A stretch of 64,000 nt of DNA, taken from positions 66,761,415 through 66,825,414 of the forward strand of contig NC_087062.1 of the NCBI RefSeq assembly GCF_963678635.1, in the 5' to 3' direction. Shown piece by piece: positions 22,915 to 33,625 of this stretch. The notes beneath the pieces are model-generated. The model was not told the origin of the DNA. It saw only the letters and a program-made list of their open reading frames with translations, and did not search any database. The stretch is from Symsagittifera roscoffensis (Eukaryota; Xenacoelomorpha; Acoela; Convolutidae). A program made the position numbers and the translations under genes. Position 1 is the stretch's first letter, and every line of letters begins with the position of its first letter.

Positions 22915-23310
22915 AAAAGTTTCAAAACTTCATCACGCTGAAGTTTGATTTTTCGCGGTTTGACTTCTGATTTCTTTTCAAGTTCAATTCATTCCCTTTT
23001 TATAAAAGGGAAGCAAACTCCACTATCAAACAGCGAAAGTGTAAAGGTCACGAAAAGCTAGACTTTAACGTGAATTTTGTTTCAGTTTTACCAGCGGAAT
23101 AAAAAAATATATTTATCGATCCATGATATTGTCCGATAAAATTCATCGGAGTTTTAGAACTATATTGATTCATGATATTGTCGATCAAATTCATCGGAGT
23201 TTTAAAACCATATATTTCGGTTAGAATTTCAAAATTGAACTTTTTTTTAAAGTCAGTTTTTTTTGCTGTTTACTTCCGTCCATTTTGACTTTTTCAAACT
23301 GTCTGTTGGC
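22915..23310 (+). repeat. Copy of the ~620-bp dispersed family
   Basis: Blocks 'tgaagtttgatttttcgcggtttgacttctgatttc', 'aagggaagcaaactccactatcaaacagcgaaagtgtaaaggtcacg' and 'tttcaaactgtctgttggctgtgtt'. A short tandem duplication of 'attcatcggagttttaaaac' lies at 23140-23205. Confidence 0.6.
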
Positions 23311-23329
23311 TGTGTTAATATATAAGTTT

Positions 23330-23805
23330 CAATGAAAGTAATGAAGAATTTTATGTAGGTCGTAATGAATGTGGAAATGGCTAAAAAAAATGTCAACGAC
23401 TTCATTTTCGAAGGTGAATTTTTGTTTTCTCAGCGGAATAATAAATTTTTTCTATTGATTCTGTTTTCTCAAATTGTGTTAAATTCGACAATCTAAGAGC
23501 GCAAGGGGAGAGATTTATGAAAACGAAAAATACAATTTTCAAATCTAAGCTCTGAAGTCCCTCAAGACAGCATATACTCCAATTTGTTAAAAACGCTGCT
23601 TTGTTCCATAATTCACATTTGGTATAGCGTCTTAAGTATTTTGAGATAAATGTGGAAATCAATAGGTGGGCCAAAAATCGGTGGAAAATTTTGTGTATAT
23701 AAAAGTATATATATTTTTTTCCAATAAAGTCCATTCCTTTTTCAACGTTCCTTTTTCGGTCTTCCTAACTGCATTGACTTTTTCAACTGTTTGGTGGCAG
23801 TGCTT
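23330..23805 (+). repeat. Diverged dispersed-family copies
   Basis: Starts with 'gtaatgaagaattttatgtaggtcgtaatgaatgtgg'; later 'tcattttcgaaggtgaatttttg', 'tattgattctgttttctcaaattgtgtta' and, at the end, 'cttcctaactgcattgactttttcaactgtttggtggcagtg'. Confidence 0.45.
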
Positions 23806-23894
23806 ACGTTGGCAATTGTTTTCATTTTCGTAGATTCGTATTTTGTAGGTTTTTTCTGATATTTTAGTCTTAATGTTAAGATCGCTTATCATTA

Positions 23895-24110
23895 GCACGC
23901 GATATTTTTCCGGTATCCACTTGGCTATATGCCTTTGGCATCACTATAATCTTAAGTTTGAGAAGCGAGCGCGAGCCGGAAAAAAGCAATTTTTTGCTGA
24001 AAACATTCCCAAAATTGTCCTAAAAGATCATTTAGGGCGGAAGATGATCTTAATTGTGTTTTGGGAGAGCTTAAAAAACCTTGGAAACGCGCCTGGACTC
24101 GATGATATTC
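23895..24110 (+). repeat. Fragment of the CAGGGGCGGATTTAG-type transposon family
   Basis: 'gcgcgagccggaaaaaagcaattttttgctg', 'ccaaaattgtcctaaaagatcatttagg', 'gtgttttgggagagctt' and 'aacgcgcctgga' align in order with 53385-53575. The terminal repeats are decayed. Confidence 0.5.
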
Positions 24111-24631
24111 TGTTATATTGGTTTTTAATAGCTTGAATATGTCAAGTAATTTATATCCAAAAGTAATCGCGAAAAGTTTTCGGCTGATTTTTTTTGGTTA
24201 AAGATTTTGTCAGCCTTACTGCACAATTTTCGTGTATTTTAATGAATACCAGTTGTACGGGTTGCCATTAAGTTTCATTTTTGAAAATGATTTCGAACTT
24301 CTTCCCAATGTTTTGTTAATCATGTTATGTTATGTATTTCTCATTTCTGCGATAGTATTGGGTTAATCAAGCGTTTTCTTTTTGCCGTCAAATATTTGAA
24401 TTATTTGTTATTCGACAATTATTTCGAAATTTTTCGTTATCTCTTTATACTGATAACTAAGCCCTTTATATATTACTTAGATAAAGCAATCAGCAACCAG
24501 AATACTCAAAAATTTGTCAGTAGTAAAAACTAACCAACAATTATATTTCATTCCGAATATCGGCGGACTATAGCGTTGGTAGTTGATCTAAATTACCATA
24601 AAATAACTGTTCTATTTTTTCAAGATAGTTT
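24111..24631. other. Upstream region of FIS1
   Basis: AT-rich. The segment tctattttttcaag ending at 24624 looks like a splice acceptor, so a non-coding first exon is possible. An in-frame TAG at 24626-24628 shows that coding does not extend upstream. Confidence 0.35.
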
Positions 24632-25105
24632 ATGGGGTTGCGCGAAACGGAGCAGGTGATCAACGAGCCGATTCCAGTGGCAGATCTAAAGTACATTGAG
24701 GCAAAGTACAGATTAGCGTCCAAAAACCAGAGTCTCACCCAGGACGACGAGTTCCAGTATGCTTGTTGTCTTGTAAAGAGCCAGTACGAAGACGACGTCA
24801 AAAAGGGCATGAAGATGTTCAAGAATCTAGTTGACAACTCGTATGCCGGAGCGAGAGAGTGTCTCTACTATCTTGCTGTTGGGAACTACAAACTGAAAGA
24901 GTACTCACAGGCACTACCTTTGATCTCTCTGGTGTTAGAAAAGGAACCAAGTAACTCACAAGCTCAAGATTTGAAGCAACTCATTGTCAACAAGCAGAGA
25001 CGTGACGGAATCATAGGCGCTGCAGTTCTTGGAGGCGCAGCGTCGGTGGGGCTGATCGGCGCCTTGGCTGCAGGAGCTCTATTAGCATTTTCAAGAAAAC
25101 GATGA
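24632..25105 (+). CDS. FIS1: Mitochondrial fission 1 protein
   Basis: This 157-residue protein is the tail-anchored outer-membrane adaptor of the mitochondrial and peroxisomal division machinery. Its cytosolic helical (TPR-like) bundle recruits fission factors. Family blocks are QYACCLVKSQYEDDVKKGMK (human FEYAWCLVRSKYNDDIRKGI), YYLAVGNYKLKEYSQALPLI and a block near residues 110-118 (EPSNSQAQD). Residues about 126-153 form one hydrophobic Gly/Ala-rich segment (GIIGAAVLGGAASVG...) followed by the basic tail SRKR, the typical C-terminal anchor. The length is close to human FIS1 (152), with a few extra N-terminal residues. The first in-frame ATG after an in-frame TAG was taken as the start. The gene is uninterrupted here, whereas vertebrate FIS1 has several exons. 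Confidence 0.95.
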   Translation: MGLRETEQVINEPIPVADLKYIEAKYRLASKNQSLTQDDEFQYACCLVKSQYEDDVKKGMKMFKNLVDNSYAGARECLYYLAVGNYKLKEYSQALPLISLVLEKEPSNSQAQDLKQLIVNKQRRDGIIGAAVLGGAASVGLIGALAAGALLAFSRKR

Positions 25106-25358
25106 TTTCGCAGAAGGATTTTAATAGTTTTTTTTTGCCAGGGCATCTATGAATTATCGTTGAAATTCCATTAGAATCATTGTATCTCCGTATAGTTAGT
25201 TGCGCAATTTTAATTTATTTTCACAACTCAACTTGTTTTTCTTATCACGGCTGGTTTCCTTAAAGCAGTTGAAACTCCCATGTTTAGACCTGATGGCAAC
25301 TGCCGCTGACGCATATTGCTGGTAGAATTAATTTATATACTAATGGAAAATAGTGTTA

Positions 25359-25364
25359 AATAAA
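25359..25364 (+). terminator. Poly(A) signal AATAAA, probably of FIS1
   Basis: First canonical AATAAA downstream of the FIS1 stop, about 255 bp away, followed by T- and GT-rich sequence (ctgtacttgttcttag). Confidence 0.55.
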
Positions 25365-25471
25365 AAAATTATGCTGTACTTGTTCTTAGTTTCAAGAAAT
25401 AGCTGGAAGATGAATTTGACACCTTTAATTATTTCGCATTTTTATTGCTAAATTTATTCCTGTATAAATCA

Positions 25472-25711
25472 CAGGGGCGGATCTAGGATTTTCTCGAGGG
25501 GGGGGGGGGGCACTTTTTGGAAAATGTTGACAAAAAAATCGCGTTTTTTGGCGCACGCTTCTCATAGTTAGTATATATTTGCGCCTTTAGAAGAATTTTA
25601 GGGTCGGTCGGCCAAAAATGGATTTCTTAAAAAGTACCAAAGGCGGGGGGTCGAATCCCTGAGGGGAGGAGGCGTCCGCCCCCCCCCCCCCCCCCCCTAA
25701 ATCCGCCCCTG
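25472..25711. mobile_element. Short non-autonomous DNA transposon with CAGGGGCGGATYTAG ends
   Basis: 240 bp. Left end CAGGGGCGGATCTAG (25472-25486); right end CTAAATCCGCCCCTG (25697-25711), its inverse with one mismatch. Poly-G follows the left end and poly-C precedes the right end. No transposase is encoded. The flanking 8-mers ATAAATCA and ATAGTGCA are only 5/8 alike, so a target duplication is not proven. The CAGGG-type termini suggest hAT-like, which is an inference. Confidence 0.75.
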
Positions 25712-26392
25712 ATAGTGCACAATATGTAATAGTATTGAGTGTTGTTGTTGATAATCATTGAAATTACCTCAATATTTTTCCAGAGAATTGTTATTTTTCC
25801 ACAAAGGCCCGCATAATTTAGTGCAAATCGTTCGCATCGCATAATTTAGCTAAGTTTAGCTGCTTATGATTGCCGAATTTTGCCAAGCCTGATTGTCTAA
25901 GTTTGCATAATTGGAAATGTATATGGCGGTTATAGCGAGCTGATTCATCTCTATGTAATTTCAATATCTGTGAAATTTTCAATAGCTGTTAAAAGTAATG
26001 TTTTTTTTTCATTTACCTGGGTTTGTAGTTTGAAATTCCCATAAGCGACTGTACAGCTTAGATGCAATAATAAGTAGCTTCATTTTTTCATAGCATAATA
26101 TAGAAATTTTCAGTCGATTCTGAAAACTATTGCCGTTCCTACTAAATTTTTAATTCGTCCAAAATGCTACGAAAAGATTTTGACGTTAATCATAATTTCG
26201 TATTAGAATCCGGAATCGTGATGAATTTTTGATTTGCCTTAAAGACGCCATTTTGGTTTCAAAGCACCGTTTTCAAATTAGGACAGTGATCAAGTTTTCT
26301 TTTCAGTTCTGTTATTGTGGAGTTTACCGTAGATTTATTCGGTTCTATTACTGAATGTGAACTAATTCACGCTCACATTACCTTCAAATGAA
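25712..26392. other. Intergenic region and 5' region of the 839-residue gene
   Basis: AT-rich, no repeat recognised. An in-frame stop (26363-26365) precedes the start at 26393, and an out-of-frame ATG at 26388 overlaps the start region. Confidence 0.4.
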
Positions 26393-28912
26393 ATGTCTTG
26401 TGACTACAGCTGCCATGCGGTCAACTTGAGCGAGGTTTTGAGCAGAAACTGTTTCGTCGAAATGCCGACGCCCTCGAAACATTTCAAGGAGTACCACGAA
26501 GCAATTCTGATGAAGCCTTCTTTCATACACTATCAATGCAGATCCTGTAGAGAAAACTTCAGAACCTACCGAAAGCTCCGCAGACACATCAGACATAACA
26601 ATTGCAAGTCGCTTCCATCTCCATCGCTCAAAAGTGGGTTTCAGGAAGCCCGCTTAGAGAAAGAGCTGTGCGACGAATTAGCCACGAAATCAATCAAGCT
26701 TTTTAGATCGGACACTCCTGATGAAAATGCAAATTTTTTGACTTTCATGGACCTTTACGCCAAGCTTAACAACGAATTCAGCCTAAAGACAGATGACCTT
26801 AACTCATGGACTTTGATTACCGATCCACTAATAAGAAATGACTCTAAATTACAGAATTTGACTGCCGTGGTTGAAGTCAATCGGATGAACCTGAAGGCTC
26901 TCCAGGAACGTATAAACAAAAGCAATGAGGAAAACACTCAAACAGAAGAAGTTGAACCCAGCTATCAAAATGGATTCAACAGATTTGATGGTACGGAAAT
27001 GCTTACTAGTGACGACCTTTTTGGCTATTCGGACAATTGCACCAGTTCTGAGCTGGATTCCAGTTCAACTTCTGGGCCGGATGTGTTTGTACGATCCATG
27101 GAGTCACTTAAAAGCAAAACTATCAGGAGCAACTTGCTTGAACGTCCAAGTAGCTTAAATATTGCTAATAATACCGCTAAAATAATCAGCCCTTTGAAAC
27201 GAAGTAGGAGATTACTATCCGATATTGTTTCTTCGGACGCATCGGGAAAAGCAAAAGTTTCTAAAACCTTTAATCATTCGGATATTGATCGACGTCGGGA
27301 ATTTTCCCAAGAAGCGAATTTTACGGCAGATTGTGCTCCAAATTCTGATTCAGATTTGGATTATTCCTGCTTAATCCACGAAAGCTGTAGTAACTTGAGT
27401 ATATCAAGAAACTTCAGAAAAAGTGTTTATCGCAGGCTTAAAAGTGATTCTGAAGTTAGACACCTCTATAGCTGTCAAAAAACTACGGCCGATAGAGTCT
27501 TAGAAAACGATGCACGGTTGGTTTCATTTTCCAATCCGGTAAAGACAAAACGTTATTTAGATGTTAAGCAGACGTCTGAAATGAATGATAGCGAGAGAAA
27601 TGACACAGTAACGTCTTTTCAGGCATCCGTTGGTATAAGAATTGCTTCCATCAAAAAATCAATTCCGGTAGCCCCACAAATAAATTGTAGCTACACTAAC
27701 TCCGCGACTGAACGAGCAGCAGAGTTTAAGACAGGAAATTTACCGGAACTCTCAATTTATCGCGTCGAAAAACGTAACTATAGTTGGAACTTAGAAAAGT
27801 TTACAAATCAAAGAGAAAGACCCGTAGGTTTGGGTAAAACTGCAATAAATCACAGTAGCAACGCTGATAGTTGCCTTGATAGACCATCAACGCCACAGTT
27901 GGCCATAGACAGTGACAAAAATCAATATGATGACAATCAATATCGAATCGACTCTAATGATGACAATTTTGTGGCAGCCTGCAGCAGTATCAGCCAATGT
28001 AGACAACTAGATGGATGCCGAGAAAATTCTGACTCTGAAGATGTTTTCTTTGAACCTTCGACAACTCTATTTTCTGGAAATACCGAAAAAGACCAGCGAA
28101 ACGGCTACTATCCGACTTCGGTTGAATCTTCTGGAAGATTCGTTGACTGCAAACACAACGAGCAACCGCGAACTGGAAAATTTGTGACAAAGTTAAATGG
28201 CGAGGTTGAAAAGGGAAAATTCGACGCAGGAATGTCCTATTGCACCATAGATTATTTGGACTCTATGTCAAATCCATATCAGTCGTCCAGCCAACCCATG
28301 AGTAGTAATGCTAAAATTGAAAATTCGGAGATTGCTGAGCTTAGGGGGCCTCGCAAATCAGTTTCCGATCCTGAAAATATTTACGCTAGTAGTTTAGATA
28401 AAGTTTCCCGGTCTCCACTAATGGCCGGATTCTTAGATGAAGACACAGATCAAGGCATTGAAGATGATGATGTCGTGATGATATCAAATCCATTGGCAAC
28501 AGCTAGCCAAAATAAGAAAAATTGCTTCGAAACACAGATCATGAAACCGGAAATGTCTAAAAAATTGAAAAAACTGAATGAAGAACGGACGGGTGTCCAA
28601 AGTCTGGCTCCAAATCTAGACTCCAGAAAGATTATCAATCATTACGGATCAAAACTTGGCAAAAAGATGAATTCATGGGAACCACCGTTTATGCGCATTC
28701 AAGATGAGATTAACAAGGATTCGAGTAATTTACCGGTTGTAAACGAATCAGAGGAGAATACAGAAAGTTCGAGCGAATCGGAAGAATCCGACTCGAGTCC
28801 AGAATCAATCGTGCCTTTTAGCTGCAAGCCGTGCGGCATCCAGTTTGCCAATCTTCTGCTTTATCAGATGCACAGGTTCCAGAACCATCTCAGGCCGAAA
28901 TTCAGGAAGTGA
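26393..28912 (+). CDS. Large zinc-finger protein, single exon, family not recognised
   Basis: 839 residues in one open frame, the longest in the window. An N-terminal finger has C49-X2-C52-X12-H65 with H68 or C71 as fourth ligand (YQCRSCRENFRTYRKLRRHI). A canonical C2H2 finger ends the protein: C811-X2-C814-X12-H827-X4-H832, followed by a short basic tail. The roughly 730 residues between are Ser/Asn/Asp-rich, low in hydrophobics and probably disordered, with an acidic Ser-rich run (SSSESEESDSSPES) just before the last finger. A nuclear DNA- or RNA-binding role is an inference from the fingers only. The C-terminal finger (F-x-C-x2-C, Tyr before the first His) faintly recalls the Ikaros/Hunchback dimerisation fingers, but only one finger is present, so I do not assign the family. 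An in-frame stop upstream supports this ATG. AATAAA signals follow about 280 bp downstream. Confidence 0.85.
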   Translation: MSCDYSCHAVNLSEVLSRNCFVEMPTPSKHFKEYHEAILMKPSFIHYQCRSCRENFRTYRKLRRHIRHNNCKSLPSPSLKSGFQEARLEKELCDELATKSIKLFRSDTPDENANFLTFMDLYAKLNNEFSLKTDDLNSWTLITDPLIRNDSKLQNLTAVVEVNRMNLKALQERINKSNEENTQTEEVEPSYQNGFNRFDGTEMLTSDDLFGYSDNCTSSELDSSSTSGPDVFVRSMESLKSKTIRSNLLERPSSLNIANNTAKIISPLKRSRRLLSDIVSSDASGKAKVSKTFNHSDIDRRREFSQEANFTADCAPNSDSDLDYSCLIHESCSNLSISRNFRKSVYRRLKSDSEVRHLYSCQKTTADRVLENDARLVSFSNPVKTKRYLDVKQTSEMNDSERNDTVTSFQASVGIRIASIKKSIPVAPQINCSYTNSATERAAEFKTGNLPELSIYRVEKRNYSWNLEKFTNQRERPVGLGKTAINHSSNADSCLDRPSTPQLAIDSDKNQYDDNQYRIDSNDDNFVAACSSISQCRQLDGCRENSDSEDVFFEPSTTLFSGNTEKDQRNGYYPTSVESSGRFVDCKHNEQPRTGKFVTKLNGEVEKGKFDAGMSYCTIDYLDSMSNPYQSSSQPMSSNAKIENSEIAELRGPRKSVSDPENIYASSLDKVSRSPLMAGFLDEDTDQGIEDDDVVMISNPLATASQNKKNCFETQIMKPEMSKKLKKLNEERTGVQSLAPNLDSRKIINHYGSKLGKKMNSWEPPFMRIQDEINKDSSNLPVVNESEENTESSSESEESDSSPESIVPFSCKPCGIQFANLLLYQMHRFQNHLRPKFRK

Positions 28913-29425
28913 AATGAAGTGCTTTACATAATCCCTCTGTTGCATTAAAAGGAACAAAATTGTTCTCGCAAACAATTAAACTGGAGGTTACTCTCTTTTT
29001 GCAGTTCCTGATCCTATCTCTCATCCAAAAACGTTTAAGAATACCATTTTATTCAGGAAGACATCGCTTGCTTATCCAATATGAAGTGTAAATCTTCGAA
29101 AATTGTTTCGGTTGATTATGTAATCGTGGATGGATCGGGGACTGAAAAACAGTCATTTTGCTGCTTTAAGTTGGCATATCGATGTTCGGTGATCAATAAA
29201 ATCTAAATAAATAATAGATGGATTCAGTTTTAGATAAAAATCAATCTAAATGGTCCATAGAAAGCAACATGATTTTTATAGCCACCAATTTCAACATATT
29301 TGGAGCTTTATTGTTTATGTTGTCTAGCATTCGTAAATCTCAATCTCATAGGTCTTTTTTTTTCACGAAAACACGTTCTAGCAATGTTTTAATTCTAATG
29401 AACTTGTTGAATAAACGTTTATTTT
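28913..29425. other. 3' UTR and intergenic sequence
   Basis: Contains the poly(A) signals given separately; the rest is AT-rich without recognised features. Confidence 0.4.
29195..29211 (+). terminator. Overlapping poly(A) signals after the 839-residue gene
   Basis: AATAAA at 29195-29200 and a second one a few bases on (aaataaataatag), about 285 bp after the stop codon. Confidence 0.55.
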
Positions 29426-29427
29426 TA

Positions 29428-29645
29428 TTACACTTGCGAGAGCAAGTGTCTTGTAATCGTGAACTAGACTTTTTCCCGTAAACAACTTTTGACATTCTTG
29501 GCTTCTTTTTTCACTTCTTTTCTCCCAATATCTTAGCTTTTTTTCTTTTCTCGTAACTGTTATTACTTCATACTTGGTCTAGGGGTAACACCGCAGCCTT
29601 TGCACCCTAAGCTATGTGGTTTGAGTCTCGACCGGACGTTTTTTT
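29428..29645 (+). repeat. 5' hairpin plus tRNA-like module
   Basis: Perfect 8-bp hairpin ACACTTGCGAGAGCAAGTGT at 29430-29449, then 'cttgtaatcgtgaactagactttttcccgtaaa', then a tRNA-like module at 29573-29632 (ttggtctaggggtaacacc ... gtggtttgagtctcgacc). The same layout recurs at 31916-32105. Confidence 0.6.
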
Positions 29646-29939
29646 TTTCAGTATGCATGTAACTGTCAGACTTTCGTCTCTCTGCTGAAATTTCTCTGCC
29701 ACAACAGAGATATTGCTTGTGCTGTAAGTAAGTTTCATTGAAGTTGCAAGTGCAAGTATTAGCCATTCTAGTTTCAGGGGAAGACATGAAAGATTGAAAA
29801 AAAGTCATGAAATCTTTTTATTTTGGTTCAAATGGTGTCTGCTCAAAGATTGTCAGCTTAGTTGCCACATCATTGGTTTTTCGTGTGCTGTAAGCAGTTT
29901 TCATTGCAATTGCAAGTGCAGGTGTTGCTCATTAATAGT

Positions 29940-30350
29940 CGAGGAAAGTTCAGACTTTTATATAGGTCGCTATGGTTTTTTCCGGAAAAATCTTAAAATA
30001 AGTTCAAGCTCAAATTAACTTTTTCGCGGTTTGAGTTTTGATTTTTTTTCTAAAGTCAGTTGATTTCCTTTGCTAAAAGGAGGGCAAACTCCCTTATTGA
30101 ACAGCACAAGATTAAAGGGATCGAAAAACGTGATCAACTTGTAGTTTAAAAACTGGAATTTAATTTCCAGTTTCTCAGCGAAATAAAAAATTTTCTTATT
30201 GATCCAATTTTCTAAAATTGGGTTAAATTTTTCTAAAAACTGTCTATCATAAATTGCTCTAGAAAGCTTAAAAGCCCTGTATTGTTTTTTTTTTCTGTGT
30301 GATTCCGTTTTTTGACTTTTTTCCAACTGTCTGTTGGCTTGCATGTTTTT
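29940..30350 (+). repeat. Copy of the ~620-bp dispersed family
   Basis: Blocks 'aatcttaaaataagttcaagctc', 'ttttcgcggtttgagttttgattt', 'aggagggcaaactcccttattgaacagcac', 'gggatcgaaaaacgtgatcaacttg' and 'ttttccaactgtctgttggcttgca'. Confidence 0.6.
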
Positions 30351-30479
30351 TTCCGGCTCACTTTGTCTGCTCATTTAATATTCAAACGGCTGGCCTTTTT
30401 GCCAAGAATGAACTTCTATCGAGAGTTACACTGTTTGAATTTTGGTAGACTTTATTTTTTTCGTCATTTTCAATTTTTT

Positions 30480-30545
30480 CGACTTCTTGTGTTTGTGTTG
30501 TATTGCAAGTGGTGCGAAGCTCCGCTTCGCCTCTGTGAAATTTTG
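30480..30545 (+). repeat. 3' end of a SINE-type unit (stem-loop)
   Basis: 'gtgttgtattgcaagtggt' followed by the perfect stem-loop GCGAAGCTCCGCTTCGC (30514-30530) and ctctgtga. The same 3' end, with the same leading sequence, is found at 10230-10270 and 54930-54975. No tRNA-like head is recognised just upstream. Confidence 0.6.
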
Positions 30546-31910
30546 TTTCCTTCAATTTTGGTCGGCTTGTTGATCAAGCCGACCGCAATTTGATTTATAT
30601 CTAAATTTCAATTTTACCTTTTGACAAAAATTTGATGTTGAACACTTAATTGTCTGCAAAAACGATAGGTATGTTCCTCTTTCAAAGAAATAATTGACAA
30701 TTTTGTGTTAGTGTGCGCTGTTCAATCCTTTATAATATCCGAATACTGAAGAGCTATGTTCTTCAATACTGTTCTCCATCATCCCATCTAGGTGCTATCA
30801 AGACTAATCCTAAAACCAAAAATTTCGATTCAAAATATGTAATAGCACGAATCAGCAATATGCATTGCTGCGGAACATCAGTATCTTATAACGAGTGTTT
30901 TTATAGATGCTTCTTGTTGCGTTCAATCGGCAACTGAATTTGATATTGCCGATCGTGCCGAAAATCAAACGGAGAATTCGTCAATCATTTGCTAATGATT
31001 TACAAATTTTCAGGTGTCTTAATCCTTTCATTTATCAAGTTTTAATTGAATTATGTATATAAAGGTTTTAATTCGTTAAATTATTGTTTAGTTGACCATA
31101 TTTCAAAATCCTTAGTTGTCCTATATCAATGTCTGCCAAATTTATCAGCATAGTATTTATCAATATCTATATTACTTTTATGTTCAGATTTGCTTTCTTG
31201 TTCTTGGATGTTAAAAATAATCATCTGATAATTTTATGTTCTCCTATTTGGGTTAATTCATATCTGAAAAACGTTTTGTCGCTTTTATTAGATCAATGTT
31301 TTAATTAAATAGCTTATAATAAATAGAAGTTAAGGCACCCTTAGTTTCAATGAATCCCAACTCTCTCAGAGAAACCAGTATTGCAGAAACACTAGTATAG
31401 CTTGTTTTTGTTCACTGATGAATGAAAAAAAAATTAAGAAAACAAAAAACTTTTTAAAAAAATTCCCGTTGTATTTTTTCCTAGGGAAGAGAGATGAATT
31501 TTTTAATGTGACAGTTCTATTGCTAAAATAGTTTGTAGATCACATGAGAATAAATAGAAATCATTTACATGCCGTTTTCTCTTTTTCAATTGTCAATTTA
31601 GTATGATCTAGTCTAAAAAACAGAATAATGATAAATCAATTATTTTCTGTACAAACAAACTTGGGAGGCCGTCAAAAGACAATTTTTCGTGTGTGACGCC
31701 TCTGAGCAATGATTCGCCGCTTCTAAACAGACTTGTCTTGAAAAAAATATATTTCCTGGTTATTGACTAAAAACAGTTGTTTAATAGCCTTATCGAGCAA
31801 AAAGTTTTTTATATACAATCATCGTCAAGTAGTCCTGTACCCCAAGTAGCAAAACAAAAAAAAATGCTTTTCAAAGTGTTGATTGCCTCGAATGTAAATA
31901 TTAGTTGTCT
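30546..31910. other. Intergenic sequence, nothing recognised
   Basis: AT-rich, without recognised genes or repeat blocks. Confidence 0.4.
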
Positions 31911-31911
31911 C

Positions 31912-32105
31912 GATCGCCAGAACAAGTGTCTTGTAATCAGGAACCAGACTTTTTCCCCGTAAAAAACTTTTCTTACAAATTTTTTTCTTCTTTTTTTAAT
32001 CAATTGTTTTCTTCTGTTTACATCTTACAGGTTCCTTGCCACTTTGCCTAGGGCTAACGGACGTCGCCTAGGACGTCGCCTTTGCACTCAAGGTCCGAGT
32101 GTCGG
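31912..32105 (+). repeat. 5' segment plus tRNA-like module (relative of 29428-29645)
   Basis: 'acaagtgtcttgtaatcaggaaccagactttttccccgtaaa' matches 29442-29480; only the 3' arm of the hairpin is left. The tRNA-like module at 32040-32105 has a 17-bp internal tandem duplication (gacgtcgcctagg...gacgtcgcct) and B-box-like 'ggtccgagtgtcggcc'. Confidence 0.5.
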
Positions 32106-33085
32106 CCGTACCTTGTTTTTTCAGTATTTATGCAGTTGAAACAAAAAGTTGGTAATAATTGTTGCCGGACTTTCCTTTGTCTGATCAAGTTTTGTTGGCT
32201 AAGCTGCCGCACCTCGGATTTTGCATTTCTTGTAGGCAGTTTTTTTGCAGGTGCAAGTGTTGTTGTTTCTAAGTTGTTGTTGTTGTTTGTCTCAAGAGGA
32301 AATAGAATAACAAATTTTGAATTTTTGTGGACCTAATTTTTCAAGTTTTTTTTTGTCAACGTGTATATATTTTTTCGTTTGGCGCATGGCAAGTGTGTTT
32401 CAATTTTGTGTTGCATAGGCTCTTTTTTATTGTATTTTTATTGAGGCAACAATTAATTTAAGAAAAAAAATCGAAAAGTAATTACGAAAAAGAAGTCTGG
32501 TTATTTTTGATTTTTTTTTTTAATTCTCAAGTACTTAATTGTACACACAATTACAACAGAACAAGATGCTGCACAACTTCAAAACAGGACCTATTCAACA
32601 CAAACATGAAACAAACTTGCGATGCAACAAACAAAAAAAACAAGTCGAAAAAAAATGAGAAAAGTTAAAAAATTAGGTCAACAAAAATTCAAAATTTGTT
32701 TTTCCTTTCTCTAGTAACTGTTTTAAAATTCCTCATTTTTTTCTTTTCGACGAAAAAATCGTGGTCATGCGAGTAATTATTGATTACTTAGTTGCTGTTT
32801 TAAACCAGAATTTCATTACAGATTTTTTATTAGTTCATAAATTTGCAATTGATTCCAAGTGTATAATTTGTTTTTAATACTTGAAATTGCAATGTATCCG
32901 TCCCATTTCAAGAAAAAAAGCTACTTTAGTATTGATCTTCCTAAATCCGCTTTATTGGCTAGCCCATAAATCAAAACACCACACTGTGTTAACGGTTCAC
33001 TGTGTTAACGGTTCTATTTATCGACCACAACCTGCTTTTAGCACTAAAAAATGCGGATTTTTGAACTTTGATTGTTTTTTAAGAA
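32106..33085. other. Intergenic sequence, low complexity
   Basis: T-rich and A-rich tracts; 'gtgttaacggttc' is duplicated at 32985-33015. No gene seen. Confidence 0.4.
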
Positions 33086-33089
33086 AATT

Positions 33090-33420
33090 TTTGAGTTTTC
33101 TTAAAAACTACCCTATCAAATCTGAGATGAAAGCTTCTATCGAAAGACGCGGTTTCGCAAATTTCTCCAGCAGAAGCTGCAACTCCTCAATTTTTTTTAA
33201 TAGAGAAAGGGTATGTCTCTGAAAATTTTCAAAATCTCAAAAGTTTTCTTCTAATATACTTTAGTCGAGAAACAACTAGGGTGTTGGGCAAAGTCCAATT
33301 TTTGAAATTAAGCGTTTTGTCCTGCATCAGTATAACAAGTTCCAAAAATATCGTGCCGGCACCTCCAGGTTTAGTTGTCTTTTATCAGGTTTAGGAGTCA
33401 TATGAAAGTTTTGGTTTTCC
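33090..33420. repeat. Satellite-like units (same family as 8200-9340 and 10430-11720)
   Basis: 'actaccctatcaaatctgagatgaaagcttc' parallels 11479-11510; 'tttctccagcagaagctgcaactcc' and 'agtcgagaaacaactagggtgttgggcaaagtccaatttttgaaatt' parallel 9240-9285 and 11540-11650. Confidence 0.55.
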
Positions 33421-33554
33421 TAGTTTTCAACATTTTTCATTATTTTCGACTATTGCGATGCAACTCAATCATAAAAAAGCATAAGTCGAAAATGATGAAA
33501 AATTGTGAAGACTAGGCAAACCAAAGTTTGCGTATGTCTCGAAAGACACCTAAA

Positions 33555-33625
33555 CCTAGAGGTGCGTGAATGATATTTTCGAACAAGTGGCGCGAAGCTC
33601 CGATTCGCCTCTGTGTTTGAGATCG
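33555..33625 (+). repeat. 3' end of a SINE-type unit (stem-loop)
   Basis: Stem-loop GCGAAGCTCCGATTCGC at 33592-33608 (one mispair) followed by ctctgtgtt. Confidence 0.5.
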
